Positions 19,666 through 28,858 of a stretch of DNA of 64,000 nucleotides are shown here, one piece after another (positions within the stretch are counted from its first letter, which is position 1; each line of letters opens with the position of its first letter). The notes under the pieces were generated by a model that saw nothing but the letters and a program-made list of their open reading frames with translations, made no database searches and had not been told where the DNA came from. The position numbers and the translations under genes were made by a program. This DNA is from Herbaspirillum sp. ST 5-3 (GTDB lineage Bacteria > Pseudomonadota > Gammaproteobacteria > Burkholderiales > Burkholderiaceae_D). The DNA is taken from assembly GCF_004804275.1 (NCBI RefSeq), contig NZ_STGI01000014.1:1-64000 (forward strand), written 5' to 3'.

Positions 19666-20919
19666 GTGACACAAAAACAAGTGGCTGTAATCGGTGGCGG
19701 CGTGGTGGGCGTCTGCACCGCCTATTTTCTGGCTGCGGCGGGGCATGACGTCTCCGTGATTGAACGTCATCACAATGTTGCACAGGAAGCCAGCTTCGCA
19801 AACGCCGGAATCGTTGCGCCGGGCCATGCCACACCTTGGGCCGCGCCCGGCATGCCAGCGAAAATCCTGTCACATCTGTTCAGCGCCGAAGCGCCGGTAA
19901 TGCTGAAGCCGACGCTCGACCGCGCACTCTGGCGCTGGGTACGCCGCTGGCTCGATGAATGCGAATTGGATCGTTACAGGATCAACAAGAATCGCATGCA
20001 ACGCGTTGCCTTTTACAGTCGCGATATCCTGCGCCAATTGCGCGAGCACTATCAACTCGAGTATGAACAGACTCAGGGCGTGCTGCAGTTGTTTCGCACC
20101 GAGAAGGACGCACAGATGGCCGAACCGGCCATTGCCGCACTCGCGGAGAACGACGTGCCGCACCGTCTGCTCGATCCCGAAGGCGTACGTGCCATCGAGC
20201 CCGCAATCGCGGCGGATACGTCGTTGGCAGGCGGCCTGTATCTGCCGCAGGACGAAGCAGGCAACTGCCCGCTGTTTGCCAAGCGCATGAAACAAATCGC
20301 CGCTTCAATCGGCGTTCAGTTTCACTTCACAAGCGTCGTGCATGCCATCGAGCCGGAAAACGGGGGCGTCGCCTTGCAGATTGACGGTGGAAAATATAAT
20401 GCCGACGCGGTAGTGCTCGCAGCGGGTGTCGATAGTGTTCAATTGCTCAAGCAGCTTGGCATTCAACTACCGATCTATCCGGTGAAAGGTTATTCGGCGA
20501 CTGCGCTCATCAAGAATTTCGATCAGGCGCCGCAGGCCGCAGTCCTCGATGAAACCTACAATGCAGCGATCACCCGCATGGGCGGCCGCATTCGCGTGGC
20601 CGGCACCGCCGACTTTGCCTCGCGACCGGACGAGCAGCTCGAACGTGCATTGCGCACACTGATTAAAGTCGGTAACGACTGGTTTCCGGATGCCGCCAAT
20701 TACGCACAGGCTACCTTCTGGACTGGCGCGAGCGCGATGCTGCCGGATGGTGCGCCCCTGCTCGGCGCCACTCCTGTTCGCAATGTCTACCTGAACGTGG
20801 GCCACGGATCATCCGGATGGGCCATGGCGGCAGGCGCCGGGAAGGTGCTGGCTGACATCATCTCCGGATACGCTCCGGATATCGACATGGATGGATTGAC
20901 GCTGGCACGCTATGGATAA
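19666..20919 (+). CDS. dadA: D-amino acid dehydrogenase, small subunit (DadA-like)
   Basis: A membrane-associated FAD enzyme that oxidises D-amino acids to 2-oxo acids and passes electrons to quinones. It has 417 residues. The Rossmann FAD site [20 protein letters not shown] is at the N-terminus, followed by [19 protein letters not shown], a DadA hallmark. The C-terminal FAD block is [20 protein letters not shown]. The start codon is GTG at 19666 with AGGTAA upstream. It overlaps the next oxidase gene by 8 bp, so the two flavoenzymes form an operon. Confidence 0.92.
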   Translation: MTQKQVAVIGGGVVGVCTAYFLAAAGHDVSVIERHHNVAQEASFANAGIVAPGHATPWAAPGMPAKILSHLFSAEAPVMLKPTLDRALWRWVRRWLDECELDRYRINKNRMQRVAFYSRDILRQLREHYQLEYEQTQGVLQLFRTEKDAQMAEPAIAALAENDVPHRLLDPEGVRAIEPAIAADTSLAGGLYLPQDEAGNCPLFAKRMKQIAASIGVQFHFTSVVHAIEPENGGVALQIDGGKYNADAVVLAAGVDSVQLLKQLGIQLPIYPVKGYSATALIKNFDQAPQAAVLDETYNAAITRMGGRIRVAGTADFASRPDEQLERALRTLIKVGNDWFPDAANYAQATFWTGASAMLPDGAPLLGATPVRNVYLNVGHGSSGWAMAAGAGKVLADIISGYAPDIDMDGLTLARYG

Positions 20920-22027
20920 GCTCGACTGTGTGGTGATTGGCGCCGGAGCCGTCGGACTGGCGGTTGCAAGATCCCTCGCGATGGCTGGGCGCACGGTTTT
21001 CATCCTTGAGAAGCATCTCGCGATCGGCATGGAGACAAGCTCACGCAACAGTGAGGTGATTCATGCCGGGATCTACTATCCGACCGGTAGTCTGAAAGCG
21101 CGCTTGTGCGTTGCAGGCCGCGACGCACTGTATGCGTACTGCAATGAGCGCGCCATTCCCCATCGACGCTGCGGCAAACTGATTGTCGCCACCTCCGAGG
21201 CGCAAAGCGCCAGGCTCGCTACTCTGCACTCCCAGGCGCATGCGAACGGATGCAATGAAGTCAGCTTTCTCTCGGGACCGGAGGCTATGACGCTTGAGCC
21301 GGACTTGTCATGCGTTGCTGCCTTGTCCTCGCCGAATACCGGCATCATCGATAGTCATGCATACATGCTCGCATTGCATGGGGACGCGGAAAACGCGGGC
21401 GCCATGATTGCTTTCGGAAGCGAGGTCACGTCCGGTGCCGCGACCGAATCCGGCATCGTATTGCAAGTGACTTCGATCGACGGCACGCAAAGTGAGCTCC
21501 AGGCGCAGACCGTCGTGAATTGCGGCGGCCTGTGGGCTCCCCATATTGCCAGGCACATCGCAGGCCTGCAGAAGGAAAGCATTCCCGCCGCCTATTTTGC
21601 CAAGGGCAATTACTACTCGCTCGCGGGCAAGGCACCGTTTTCCCGGTTGGTCTATCCCGTGCCCGAACCGGGCGGACTCGGTGTGCATCTGACGCTGGAC
21701 CTTGGCGCACAGGCGCGCTTCGGGCCCGATGTCGAATGGCTGGAAAACGTCGACGGCAACATTGATTACACCGTCGATCCACGGCGCGCGGAGCGTTTTT
21801 ACCACGAGATCCGCGCGTATTGGCCCCACCTACCTGACGCATCCCTGCAACCCGCCTACTCAGGCGTACGACCAAAGATCAGCGGACCCGGCGCGCCGGC
21901 CGCGGATTTTCTGTTTGCCGCGCACGGCAGCGCACATTATCTCGGCTTGTACGGCATCGAATCGCCCGGCCTGACCGCATCGCTTGCGATTGCAGAATAC
22001 GCAGCCAGTCTCATCGCGCAAAAATGA
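20912..22027 (+). CDS. lhgO: FAD-dependent oxidoreductase, L-2-hydroxyglutarate oxidase-like
   Basis: A 371-residue flavoenzyme of the DAO superfamily. The dinucleotide site [20 protein letters not shown] is followed by [20 protein letters not shown], typical of L-2-hydroxyglutarate oxidase/dehydrogenase (LhgO/L2HGDH). Further blocks are [12 protein letters not shown] and [20 protein letters not shown]. It starts inside the 3' end of dadA, so a joint role in amino acid or 2-hydroxy acid breakdown is likely. Exact substrate specificity is inferred from similarity only. Confidence 0.85.
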   Translation: MDKLDCVVIGAGAVGLAVARSLAMAGRTVFILEKHLAIGMETSSRNSEVIHAGIYYPTGSLKARLCVAGRDALYAYCNERAIPHRRCGKLIVATSEAQSARLATLHSQAHANGCNEVSFLSGPEAMTLEPDLSCVAALSSPNTGIIDSHAYMLALHGDAENAGAMIAFGSEVTSGAATESGIVLQVTSIDGTQSELQAQTVVNCGGLWAPHIARHIAGLQKESIPAAYFAKGNYYSLAGKAPFSRLVYPVPEPGGLGVHLTLDLGAQARFGPDVEWLENVDGNIDYTVDPRRAERFYHEIRAYWPHLPDASLQPAYSGVRPKISGPGAPAADFLFAAHGSAHYLGLYGIESPGLTASLAIAEYAASLIAQK

Positions 22028-22081
22028 AAACGGGCATGCCGGGTTTCCCCGCGCATGCCCGAATCCCCGGCAAAACAGCGA

Positions 22082-22348
22082 TCAGCCTGCGGTCACCAGG
22101 AAGTCGATCACGATTTCGCCCGGCTCGCGCTGCACGTAAGAAATCTTGACGCGCGGTCCGAAATAACCGTTGATCTGTGCCAGCAGCGGCAAGGGATCAT
22201 GGTCGTTGCAGAAGCGCATCGTCTCGCCGGGCTCCAGCGCGTCAAGTGCGCCGAAGATCGCGGCATGGCGAAAACGCTTTGCGATGCCACGCGCATCAAA
22301 CGGGTAGACGCCTTCGGAAACCATCGGACGGGAACAATCGTGTGCCAT
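22082..22348 (-). CDS. DUF2249 domain protein
   Basis: An 88-residue protein with the DUF2249 pattern. It opens with the short conserved block VYPFDARGIAKRFRHAAIFG, followed by LDALEPGETMRFCNDHDPLP and the closing VQREPGEIVIDFLV. The family is often coded beside nitric oxide or nitrite metabolism genes. Here it is 67 bp downstream of the nitric oxide reductase on the same strand, probably in one operon under the NsrR-type site. Its biochemical role is unknown. Confidence 0.85.
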   Translation of the reverse strand: MAHDCSRPMVSEGVYPFDARGIAKRFRHAAIFGALDALEPGETMRFCNDHDPLPLLAQINGYFGPRVKISYVQREPGEIVIDFLVTAG

Positions 22349-22415
22349 GTGAAAACTCCTTGTGTGAAATGAATTTGCCGAAGGGGCAATGCACCCCTTC
22401 AGCCTTTTACTGCAA

Positions 22416-24692
22416 TCAAGCCCTGAACGCCTGCGTCACAGGAATGGTCTGACCTGCCTTGCTCTTGCCTTTCAACAGACGCAGCGCAAACAGCATCAGG
22501 AACACGGTGCCGGCGGCGAATACGATATCGCCAGGTACACGCAGCCATACCAGCGTCTCCATCAGCGGCGAATGCACCACTTCAGGCGAACGTGCATACC
22601 ACATGCCGCGTGAAATGCTTGCCCAGGCCTGATAGATGCCAGCCGGGGTCAGCGACATGAACACCATCATCGCCAGGCCGATGTTGAGCAGCCAGAATGC
22701 CGGCTTCAGAAGGTTGTCAGCCCATGCCGCACGATCCGACAGCCCGCGCAGGCAGAACAGCATCAGGCCGATACCGAGCATGCCGTACACACCAAACAGC
22801 GCTGCATGGCCATGACTTGCCGTCATGTTCAGACCTTGCATGTAGTACAGCGAGATCGGCGGATTGATCGAGAAGCCAAGCAGGCCCGCGCCGATGGTAT
22901 TCCAGAAGCCGACGGCGATGAAGTAAAGGATCGCCCACTTGTACGTCTGGACCCACGGAGCAACCTTCAGGCGCTGGTAGTTGCGATAGCCTTCAACACC
23001 CATCATGGTCAGCGGGACGACTTCTAGTGCCGAGAACATGGCACCCAGCGCGATCACAGAAGTCGGCGTACCGGTGAAGTACAGATGGTGCAAGGTACCC
23101 AGGATGCCGCCGAACAGGAACACGATGGTTTCCAGCACGATCGCCGTGTTCGCGGTTGATGCCCGGATCAGGCCAAGACGCGAGAACAGCAAGGCAATGA
23201 CAGCCGTTGCAAACACTTCGAAGAAGCCTTCCACCCACAGGTGGACCAGCCACCAGCGCCAGTACTCGATCATCGAGTAATGGGTATGACTGCCCCAGGT
23301 CAGCGAGGTCGTGTAGAACAATCCGATGCAGGTGGCCGACAGGAATACCATGGACACCAGGCCACGGCTTTCCGACGGACGCTTGAGCGCAGGCATCAAC
23401 GCGCGGCCCATCAGGAACAGCCAGATCATCAGGCCGACGAACAGCAGGATCTGCCACACGCGCCCCATGCTGGTGAATTCCAGCCCCTGATTGCCGATCC
23501 AGAAGCTGAATTCCGTGCCTGCATGCTGCAGGCTGCCCAGCCAGCCGGTCACGGTCGAGCCGACAACGATGAAAATCAAGGCCCAGAACAGCACATCAAC
23601 GCCCAGTTTCTGGAACTTCGGCTCATGTCCGGACAGCGCGGGCGAAATGTAAAGACCCGTAGCCAGCCACGCCGTAGCGATCCACAACACGGCAAACTGC
23701 GTGTGAATCGTGCGGCTGATCTTGAACGGCAGGATATCGCCCAGCGGCAAGCCGAAGAAGCTTGTACCCTCCACGGAATAGTGCGCAGTGATTACGCCCA
23801 TCGCGACCTGGGCAAGGATCAGGCCGATGACGACGAAGAAGTACTTCTTGGTGGCCTTCATCGAAGGCGTCGCTTTCAGGTCGAACAAGGGATCGGCCTT
23901 CGGCGGCGTCGGATCGCCCTCTTCGCCGTGCGTGCTATGGAACAGCACCATCGCGGCAATCGCGGCAATCAGCAGGACCACACTGGCGACCGACCAGATG
24001 CCGGTGCCGGCTGTCGGCGTATTGCCGATCAGAGGTTCATGCGGCCAGTTGCTCGTATAGCTCAGGTTTTCTTCTCCCGGGCGATCGGTTGCTGCCGACC
24101 ACGACGACCAGAAAAAGAATGCTGCCAGCGCCTGACGATCCGCTGCTTCCGGCAAGGAGCCCGGCGTCATTGCATATTGCTCGCGCAGTTTGTTCAGCGA
24201 AGCTTCGTCGCCGAACAAGCCGATATAGTGCTGCGCCACTTGCTCAATGGCGGCGGCGCGCTCCGGCGACACGGTAATCGTGCCGGTCTGCGCATCGTAG
24301 GTATTGCGCCGCATTTCTTCCTTGAGCAAGCCGGTCAATTGCGCCTGCTGCGGAGCGGGCAGTTGGTCGAACGACTTGCCGAAATCGCGTTGCGCCCAGA
24401 CGTCACGCAGCGCCACGGCTTCACGGTGTAGCCAGTCGGCGGACCAGTCCGGAGCAACGTAGCTGCCGTGCCCCCATACAGATCCAAGTTGCTGGCCGCC
24501 GGCCGAGAGCCACGCCTGCTGCCCTCGATCAACCTGCCCCTCCGAGAAAATGAGCTTTCCTTTCGTGCTGACGACTTGTTTCGGTATCGGCGGTGCCTTG
24601 ACATAGATTTCAGTCCCGACCCAGCCTAGTACGGCAAAGGAAAGGACACAGATAACAGCCAGCCAAGTCCAGAGTCTTTTTGATGCGTGCAT
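22416..24692 (-). CDS. norB: Quinol-dependent nitric oxide reductase (qNor, NorB/NorZ)
   Basis: An inner-membrane enzyme reducing two NO to N2O with electrons from quinol. It has 758 residues. An N-terminal span (residues about 10-30) leads to a large periplasmic domain that replaces NorC (QQAWLSAGGQQLGSVWGHGSYVAPDW). The heme-copper-oxidase-like catalytic part follows, with about 12 spans: TIHTQFAVLWIATAWLATGL, YWRWWLVHLWVEGFFEVFAT with its FeB histidine and conserved glutamates, GTLHHLYFTGTP and SHGHAALFGVYGMLGIG. No heme c motif is present, which fits the quinol type. Upstream lies an NsrR-like operator. It is probably used for NO detoxification as no other denitrification genes are in view. 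Confidence 0.96.
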   Translation of the reverse strand: MHASKRLWTWLAVICVLSFAVLGWVGTEIYVKAPPIPKQVVSTKGKLIFSEGQVDRGQQAWLSAGGQQLGSVWGHGSYVAPDWSADWLHREAVALRDVWAQRDFGKSFDQLPAPQQAQLTGLLKEEMRRNTYDAQTGTITVSPERAAAIEQVAQHYIGLFGDEASLNKLREQYAMTPGSLPEAADRQALAAFFFWSSWSAATDRPGEENLSYTSNWPHEPLIGNTPTAGTGIWSVASVVLLIAAIAAMVLFHSTHGEEGDPTPPKADPLFDLKATPSMKATKKYFFVVIGLILAQVAMGVITAHYSVEGTSFFGLPLGDILPFKISRTIHTQFAVLWIATAWLATGLYISPALSGHEPKFQKLGVDVLFWALIFIVVGSTVTGWLGSLQHAGTEFSFWIGNQGLEFTSMGRVWQILLFVGLMIWLFLMGRALMPALKRPSESRGLVSMVFLSATCIGLFYTTSLTWGSHTHYSMIEYWRWWLVHLWVEGFFEVFATAVIALLFSRLGLIRASTANTAIVLETIVFLFGGILGTLHHLYFTGTPTSVIALGAMFSALEVVPLTMMGVEGYRNYQRLKVAPWVQTYKWAILYFIAVGFWNTIGAGLLGFSINPPISLYYMQGLNMTASHGHAALFGVYGMLGIGLMLFCLRGLSDRAAWADNLLKPAFWLLNIGLAMMVFMSLTPAGIYQAWASISRGMWYARSPEVVHSPLMETLVWLRVPGDIVFAAGTVFLMLFALRLLKGKSKAGQTIPVTQAFRA

Positions 24693-24748
24693 GGCAACAA
24701 TCCTCCTGCAGGTTGGTATTGATACGCGTTAGTGGAAATTTTGAACTT

Positions 24749-24771
24749 AAGATTCATTTTAAATCCATCTT
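24749..24771 (-). promoter_or_regulatory. NsrR operator upstream of the nitric oxide reductase
   Basis: The half-sites AAGATTCATTT and AAATCCATCTT form an imperfect palindrome 57 bp upstream of the reductase start. The known NsrR consensus is an AAGATGYATTT half-site and its mirror, and this site matches it at all but a few positions. It implies repression relieved by NO damage to the NsrR iron-sulfur cluster. Confidence 0.85.
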
Positions 24772-24908
24772 TTAAATGATGCAAACGAAATGTATGTTTT
24801 GGTGCAAACCGGGGAATCGTGCGCCTCGCACCGATACGTCAGATGGCATAAAATCAAGACACCTGTGAATTCCGCCCCCCCCTCACACAACTCCATGGAC
24901 CTTCCACC

Positions 24909-26438
24909 ATGCCTTCCCCGACAGCGATCTACTCTGTAGCGGAGATCCGTTCCATTGAACAGGCTGCGATGGCCGCGCTACCGCCGGGCACGCTGATGCA
25001 ACGCGCCGGACTGGCAGCCGCCCGTCTGGCAATGACCATGATTCCGGAGCCGCATCGCGCGGCGACGGTACTGATACTGGCCGGTCCGGGAAACAATGGC
25101 GGCGACGCGCTGGAAGTTGCGCATCTGCTGGCAGACGCAGGCGTGGAGGTGGTGGTCATGTTGTGCGCGCCTGGCGCTTCTCACACGACCGATGCGCAAC
25201 AGGCTCTGGAACGCGCCAGGCATAGTGCAGTGCAGTTCATCGAGGCGGATGTGACATCGCTTGATCAATCAAGCTGGCACCTCGTCGTCGACGGCCTGTT
25301 CGGGATCGGGCTGACAAAGCCGATAACCGGCGAGCTGCGGAGATTGGTCGAAGCAGTCAATGCCTTGCCCTGCCCCATTCTTGCACTCGATGTCCCCAGC
25401 GGGCTGGACGCGGACACGGGGAGTATTGTCGGCGATGAGGGCATCGCCATCCGAGCCAGCCATACAATCACCTTCATCGCAGACAAGCCCGGCTTGCATA
25501 CGCAGTACGGAAGAGACGTCGCGGGCGAGGTTCAGGTCGCCGATCTGGAAATCGACCACGGCCATTATCGCGAATCGCATACACACCTGAATTCCGTCGA
25601 AGCGTTTTCAAGCTTTCTTCAACGGCGTCCCCACAATTCCCACAAAGGCAGCTACGGCGATGTGATCATTCTCGGTGGCGCGCACGGCATGGCGGGCGCC
25701 GCAATACTCGCTGCCAGGACGGCCGCAAAATGCGGCGCCGGACGCGTGTTCGCGGCGTTTCTCGCCGAGCCCCCCTTGTACGACAGCGGACAGCCGGATT
25801 TGATGTGCCGCGCTGCGAGCGAAATCGATTTGTCATCCGCCACAATCGTCGCCGGCCCAGGCCTCGGCATGTCGCGCCAAGCACATGACCTCCTGGCCAA
25901 GGCGTTGCACACACCGCAGCCATTGGTGCTCGATGCCGATGCGCTGAATCTCATCGCGGCCGAGGCCGGGCTACAGCAAATACTCTCGCAGCGCCGCGCA
26001 GCGACCTTGATGACGCCGCATCCCCTCGAAGCGGCACGACTGCTTCAACAGACAACCCAAGAAATTCAGGCCGACCGCCTGTCGTCCGCACGGCGACTTG
26101 CCCGGCAATTCAACGCCACAGTCATATTGAAGGGCACAGGTAGCGTCGTCGCCAGAGCCGACGGAGAAGTCATGATCAACACCACCGGCAATCCCGCGTT
26201 GGCGACCGCTGGCACCGGGGACGTCCTTGCGGGAATCTGCGGTGCATTGTTGGCGCAGCATTTTCCTGCCTGGAACGGCGCGCTTGCTGCTTGCTGGCTG
26301 CATGGGATGGCAGCCGACAATCTCGTCAACGAGGAAGTCGGCCCTATCGGGCTCACCGCCACCGAGCTGATTCACTCTGTACGCATTCTCCTGAACCGAC
26401 TGACCGAACAGCATGCGCCACGTCACACCGCGCGCTAG
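24909..26438 (+). CDS. nnr: Bifunctional NAD(P)H-hydrate epimerase / ADP-dependent dehydratase
   Basis: This repairs damaged (hydrated) NADH and NADPH. Its 509 residues hold two domains. The N-terminal YjeF_N epimerase (about 1-215) has LILAGPGNNGGDALEVAHLL, VDGLFGIGL and LDVPSGLDADTG. The C-terminal ribokinase-like dehydratase (about 235-500) has HKGSYGDVIILGGAHGMAGA, MTPHPLEAARLL and the ATP-site block NPALATAGTGDVLAGICGAL. It is divergent from the nitric oxide reductase and overlaps the next gene by 26 bp. Confidence 0.95.
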   Translation: MPSPTAIYSVAEIRSIEQAAMAALPPGTLMQRAGLAAARLAMTMIPEPHRAATVLILAGPGNNGGDALEVAHLLADAGVEVVVMLCAPGASHTTDAQQALERARHSAVQFIEADVTSLDQSSWHLVVDGLFGIGLTKPITGELRRLVEAVNALPCPILALDVPSGLDADTGSIVGDEGIAIRASHTITFIADKPGLHTQYGRDVAGEVQVADLEIDHGHYRESHTHLNSVEAFSSFLQRRPHNSHKGSYGDVIILGGAHGMAGAAILAARTAAKCGAGRVFAAFLAEPPLYDSGQPDLMCRAASEIDLSSATIVAGPGLGMSRQAHDLLAKALHTPQPLVLDADALNLIAAEAGLQQILSQRRAATLMTPHPLEAARLLQQTTQEIQADRLSSARRLARQFNATVILKGTGSVVARADGEVMINTTGNPALATAGTGDVLAGICGALLAQHFPAWNGALAACWLHGMAADNLVNEEVGPIGLTATELIHSVRILLNRLTEQHAPRHTAR

Positions 26439-27324
26439 TCTCTGGCTCGGCATCGCCTTTCTGGTATCCGGACAATGGACCTTGTCCTTGCTCGACACAG
26501 CCGGCAAGCTGTTGGTGCAGGCGGGTTATCACGTGGTGATGATCTCGTGGATGCGTTATACGATCAATACGCTCTTCATGGCCGTCACGCTCGCGCCCTA
26601 TTACCACAAGCGTTATGGGAAAAGCATCCTCCACGCACGGCAGCCCGGCCTGCAGATATTCCGTGCAGCGCTGCTGCTCTTATCGACGATCGTATTTTTT
26701 TCGGTGCTCAAGATCGTTCCGCTGGCCGAAGGAACGGCGATGAATTTTTGTGCCCCGCTGATTGTTCTGGCGACCTCGCCCTGGTTGCTCAAGGAAAAGG
26801 CTTACCCTTCGCGCTGGGTCGCCGTTGCAATTGGCTTTTGCGGAATGCTGATCGTCATTCGACCCGGAGGCAGTATTGTTCCGGCCGGCGTCATGCTCGG
26901 GATTGCATCAGCGCTTGTCTTTGCCTTGGTCGTGGTATTGACCCGCAAGATAAACCAGTCCGATCACCCGATGGTGACCTTGTTCTATGGCGGCGTGGTG
27001 GGCATGGCCCTTAGCAGCCTGATAGTGCCTTTCTTCTGGTCTTCTCACATGCCCAGCCCGCGCGAATGGCTGATTCTGGCATCGACCGGTGTCACGAGCA
27101 CAATCGGCCACTTTTTTGTCAACAGCGCCTACAAGCATGCCGAAGCATCGCTGCTAGCGCCATTCGCCTACTTGCAAATCATCTCGGCTACCACGATGGG
27201 TTGGCTCGTGTTCAATCAACTGCCCGACAGCCTGACTGCACTCGGCATCGCGGTCATCTGTGCCAGCGGCATGGGCATCGGCTATATCGAACATCGTCGG
27301 ACCCACCCTGGTGGAACTGAATGA
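26413..27324 (+). CDS. DMT-superfamily transporter with two EamA domains
   Basis: An inner-membrane protein of 303 residues with about ten spans in two repeats, each an EamA unit (first about 15-145, second about 160-295). Recognisable blocks are [20 protein letters not shown] in the first repeat and [20 protein letters not shown] in the second. Members export metabolites such as amino acids. The substrate is unknown. It starts inside the 3' end of nnr, so both are probably co-translated. Confidence 0.9.
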   Translation: MRHVTPRASLWLGIAFLVSGQWTLSLLDTAGKLLVQAGYHVVMISWMRYTINTLFMAVTLAPYYHKRYGKSILHARQPGLQIFRAALLLLSTIVFFSVLKIVPLAEGTAMNFCAPLIVLATSPWLLKEKAYPSRWVAVAIGFCGMLIVIRPGGSIVPAGVMLGIASALVFALVVVLTRKINQSDHPMVTLFYGGVVGMALSSLIVPFFWSSHMPSPREWLILASTGVTSTIGHFFVNSAYKHAEASLLAPFAYLQIISATTMGWLVFNQLPDSLTALGIAVICASGMGIGYIEHRRTHPGGTE

Positions 27325-27348
27325 ATTCGCTTCTGCGGCAGCCTTGGC

Positions 27349-28032
27349 TCAACGCAAGCGCCCCGCTGCGATCGTAATCGTCCGACCGCAGCGCGCTGCG
27401 ATCAGCGGATCGTGCGTGACAAGCACCAACGTGGATCCGCGCTCCTCGTTCAGTTCGAACATCAGCTTGATCACCGCCTCACCCGTGGCGGCGTCAAGAC
27501 TTCCGGTGGGCTCGTCTGCAAATAGAAGCGGAGGTTCCGTGACGAAGGCGCGAGCCAGCGCAACACGCTGCTGCTCACCGCCGGACAGAAATTTCGGATA
27601 GTGTCGCAAGCGGCTGGAAAGGCCAACTCGCCCAAGCATTGCCTCCGCCTTCTCCCTGGCGTCTTCATCGCGCCGCAATTCCAGCGGCAACATGACATTC
27701 TCCACTGCCGTCAGGTGCGCGAGCAATTGAAACGACTGGAACACGAATCCGAGCTTTGCTTGCCGCAGTACGGCACGCTGATCCTCGCTCAAGGCAAAGA
27801 TATCGACGCCGTCGAGCTTGACAGTTCCATCGGACGGCACATCCAGCCCGGCGAGCAGCCCGAGCAAAGTCGACTTGCCGGATCCGGATGCGCCGACGAT
27901 CGCCAACGTCTCTCCCGCCCGCACTGTAAAATCGATATCACTCAAAATGGTCAACTCACCCGTTGCATCCGCAACGCGCTTGCTCAGGTGGACTACTTCA
28001 ATAGCGGCAGAAATCGAGGAAGGCTCAGGCAT
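27349..28032 (-). CDS. ybbA: ABC transporter ATP-binding protein (YbbA/LolD family)
   Basis: A 227-residue ATPase with Walker [21 protein letters not shown]-loop in [20 protein letters not shown], signature [15 protein letters not shown], Walker [13 protein letters not shown] and switch His in [14 protein letters not shown]. This matches the MacB/LolD/YbbA group. In E. coli ybbA is divergent from tesA and followed by the permease ybbP. Here the tesA neighbour is kept, but no permease gene follows; the DMT gene converges instead. The start ATG and the ATG at 28031 on the other strand share bases. Confidence 0.9.
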   Translation of the reverse strand: MPEPSSISAAIEVVHLSKRVADATGELTILSDIDFTVRAGETLAIVGASGSGKSTLLGLLAGLDVPSDGTVKLDGVDIFALSEDQRAVLRQAKLGFVFQSFQLLAHLTAVENVMLPLELRRDEDAREKAEAMLGRVGLSSRLRHYPKFLSGGEQQRVALARAFVTEPPLLFADEPTGSLDAATGEAVIKLMFELNEERGSTLVLVTHDPLIAARCGRTITIAAGRLR

Positions 28033-28063
28033 GCAGAATTATTGGAAGAAATATGGAAAAGAG

Positions 28064-28684
28064 ATGCGCCTGTTCAGGTCGGTGTTGGCACTCTTGCTCG
28101 TCTCCTATGCAACGTGCGCCTATTCTGCATCAAAAACCGTGCTTGTGCTCGGAGACAGTCTCTCGGCGGAGTATGGCATTGCGCGCAGCACCGGCTGGGT
28201 CGCATTGCTTGGGAAGCGCCTGCAAGCCGACAAAATCGACGCAAACATTATCAACGCAAGCATCAGCGGCGAAACGACAAGCGGAGGGAAGGCGCGTCTG
28301 CCCGCGCTGCTCGAACAACATCATCCAGATGTCCTGATCCTGGAACTGGGCGGTAACGACGGCCTGCGCGGCTTGCCTCTCGCCAGCACGGAAGCGAATC
28401 TCCGAGCCATGATCAAGGACGCACAGAAAGCGAAAGCGAGGGTTCTTCTGGTCGGCATGCAGATTCCTCCGAATTACGGGCGCGACTATGCCGAGAAATT
28501 CTTCGGGCTGTACGCAAAGCTTTCCAGGGAAACGAAAGTTTCACTTGCCCCTTTCCTGCTCGATGGCGTCGCCGACTCGCCACAACTGCTTCAGCCCGAC
28601 CGGATTCACCCACTCGCAGAAGCAGAGCCGATCATGCTCAACAACATCTGGCCACACCTGAAACCACTGCTGACATCGAAATAG
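28064..28684 (+). CDS. tesA: Periplasmic multifunctional thioesterase/arylesterase TesA (SGNH family)
   Basis: An exported SGNH hydrolase of about 206 residues that cleaves acyl-CoA, aryl esters and lysophospholipids. The signal peptide ends at CAYSA. Block I is VLVLGDSLSAEYG with the nucleophilic serine, block III is ELGGNDGLRG, and the Asp/His pair is in DRIHPLAEAEP. In-frame ATGs at 28031 and 28064 are possible; the second has GGAAAAGAG directly before it and gives a normal signal peptide. It is divergent from ybbA, as in many proteobacteria. Confidence 0.93.
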   Translation: MRLFRSVLALLLVSYATCAYSASKTVLVLGDSLSAEYGIARSTGWVALLGKRLQADKIDANIINASISGETTSGGKARLPALLEQHHPDVLILELGGNDGLRGLPLASTEANLRAMIKDAQKAKARVLLVGMQIPPNYGRDYAEKFFGLYAKLSRETKVSLAPFLLDGVADSPQLLQPDRIHPLAEAEPIMLNNIWPHLKPLLTSK

Positions 28685-28810
28685 TGCGGTCGGAAAATTC
28701 TGTGGCCCACGAGCGAACATGTATGCCGTTGCCTCCGACCAGGGCGCCGCAAGAATCCGCACGTTGAATCGAGCCCGATCCATGCTGGATACTGAAAAAA
28801 GCCCGAAAGA

Positions 28811-28840
28811 AAAAAGCCGCTCATTGAGCGGCTTTTTTCG
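28811..28840. terminator. Bidirectional terminator between tesA and ppiD
   Basis: GCCGCTCA and TGAGCGGC (28816-28832) form a hairpin with an A-run before and a T-run after. It suits both convergent genes. Confidence 0.92.
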
Positions 28841-28858
28841 TGCGGTCATCAGACGCAG

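Noticed and set aside
23241-24431. 396-codon plus-strand frame antisense to the nitric oxide reductase
   Set aside because: The reductase is certain on the other strand; the composition is that of a shadow frame.
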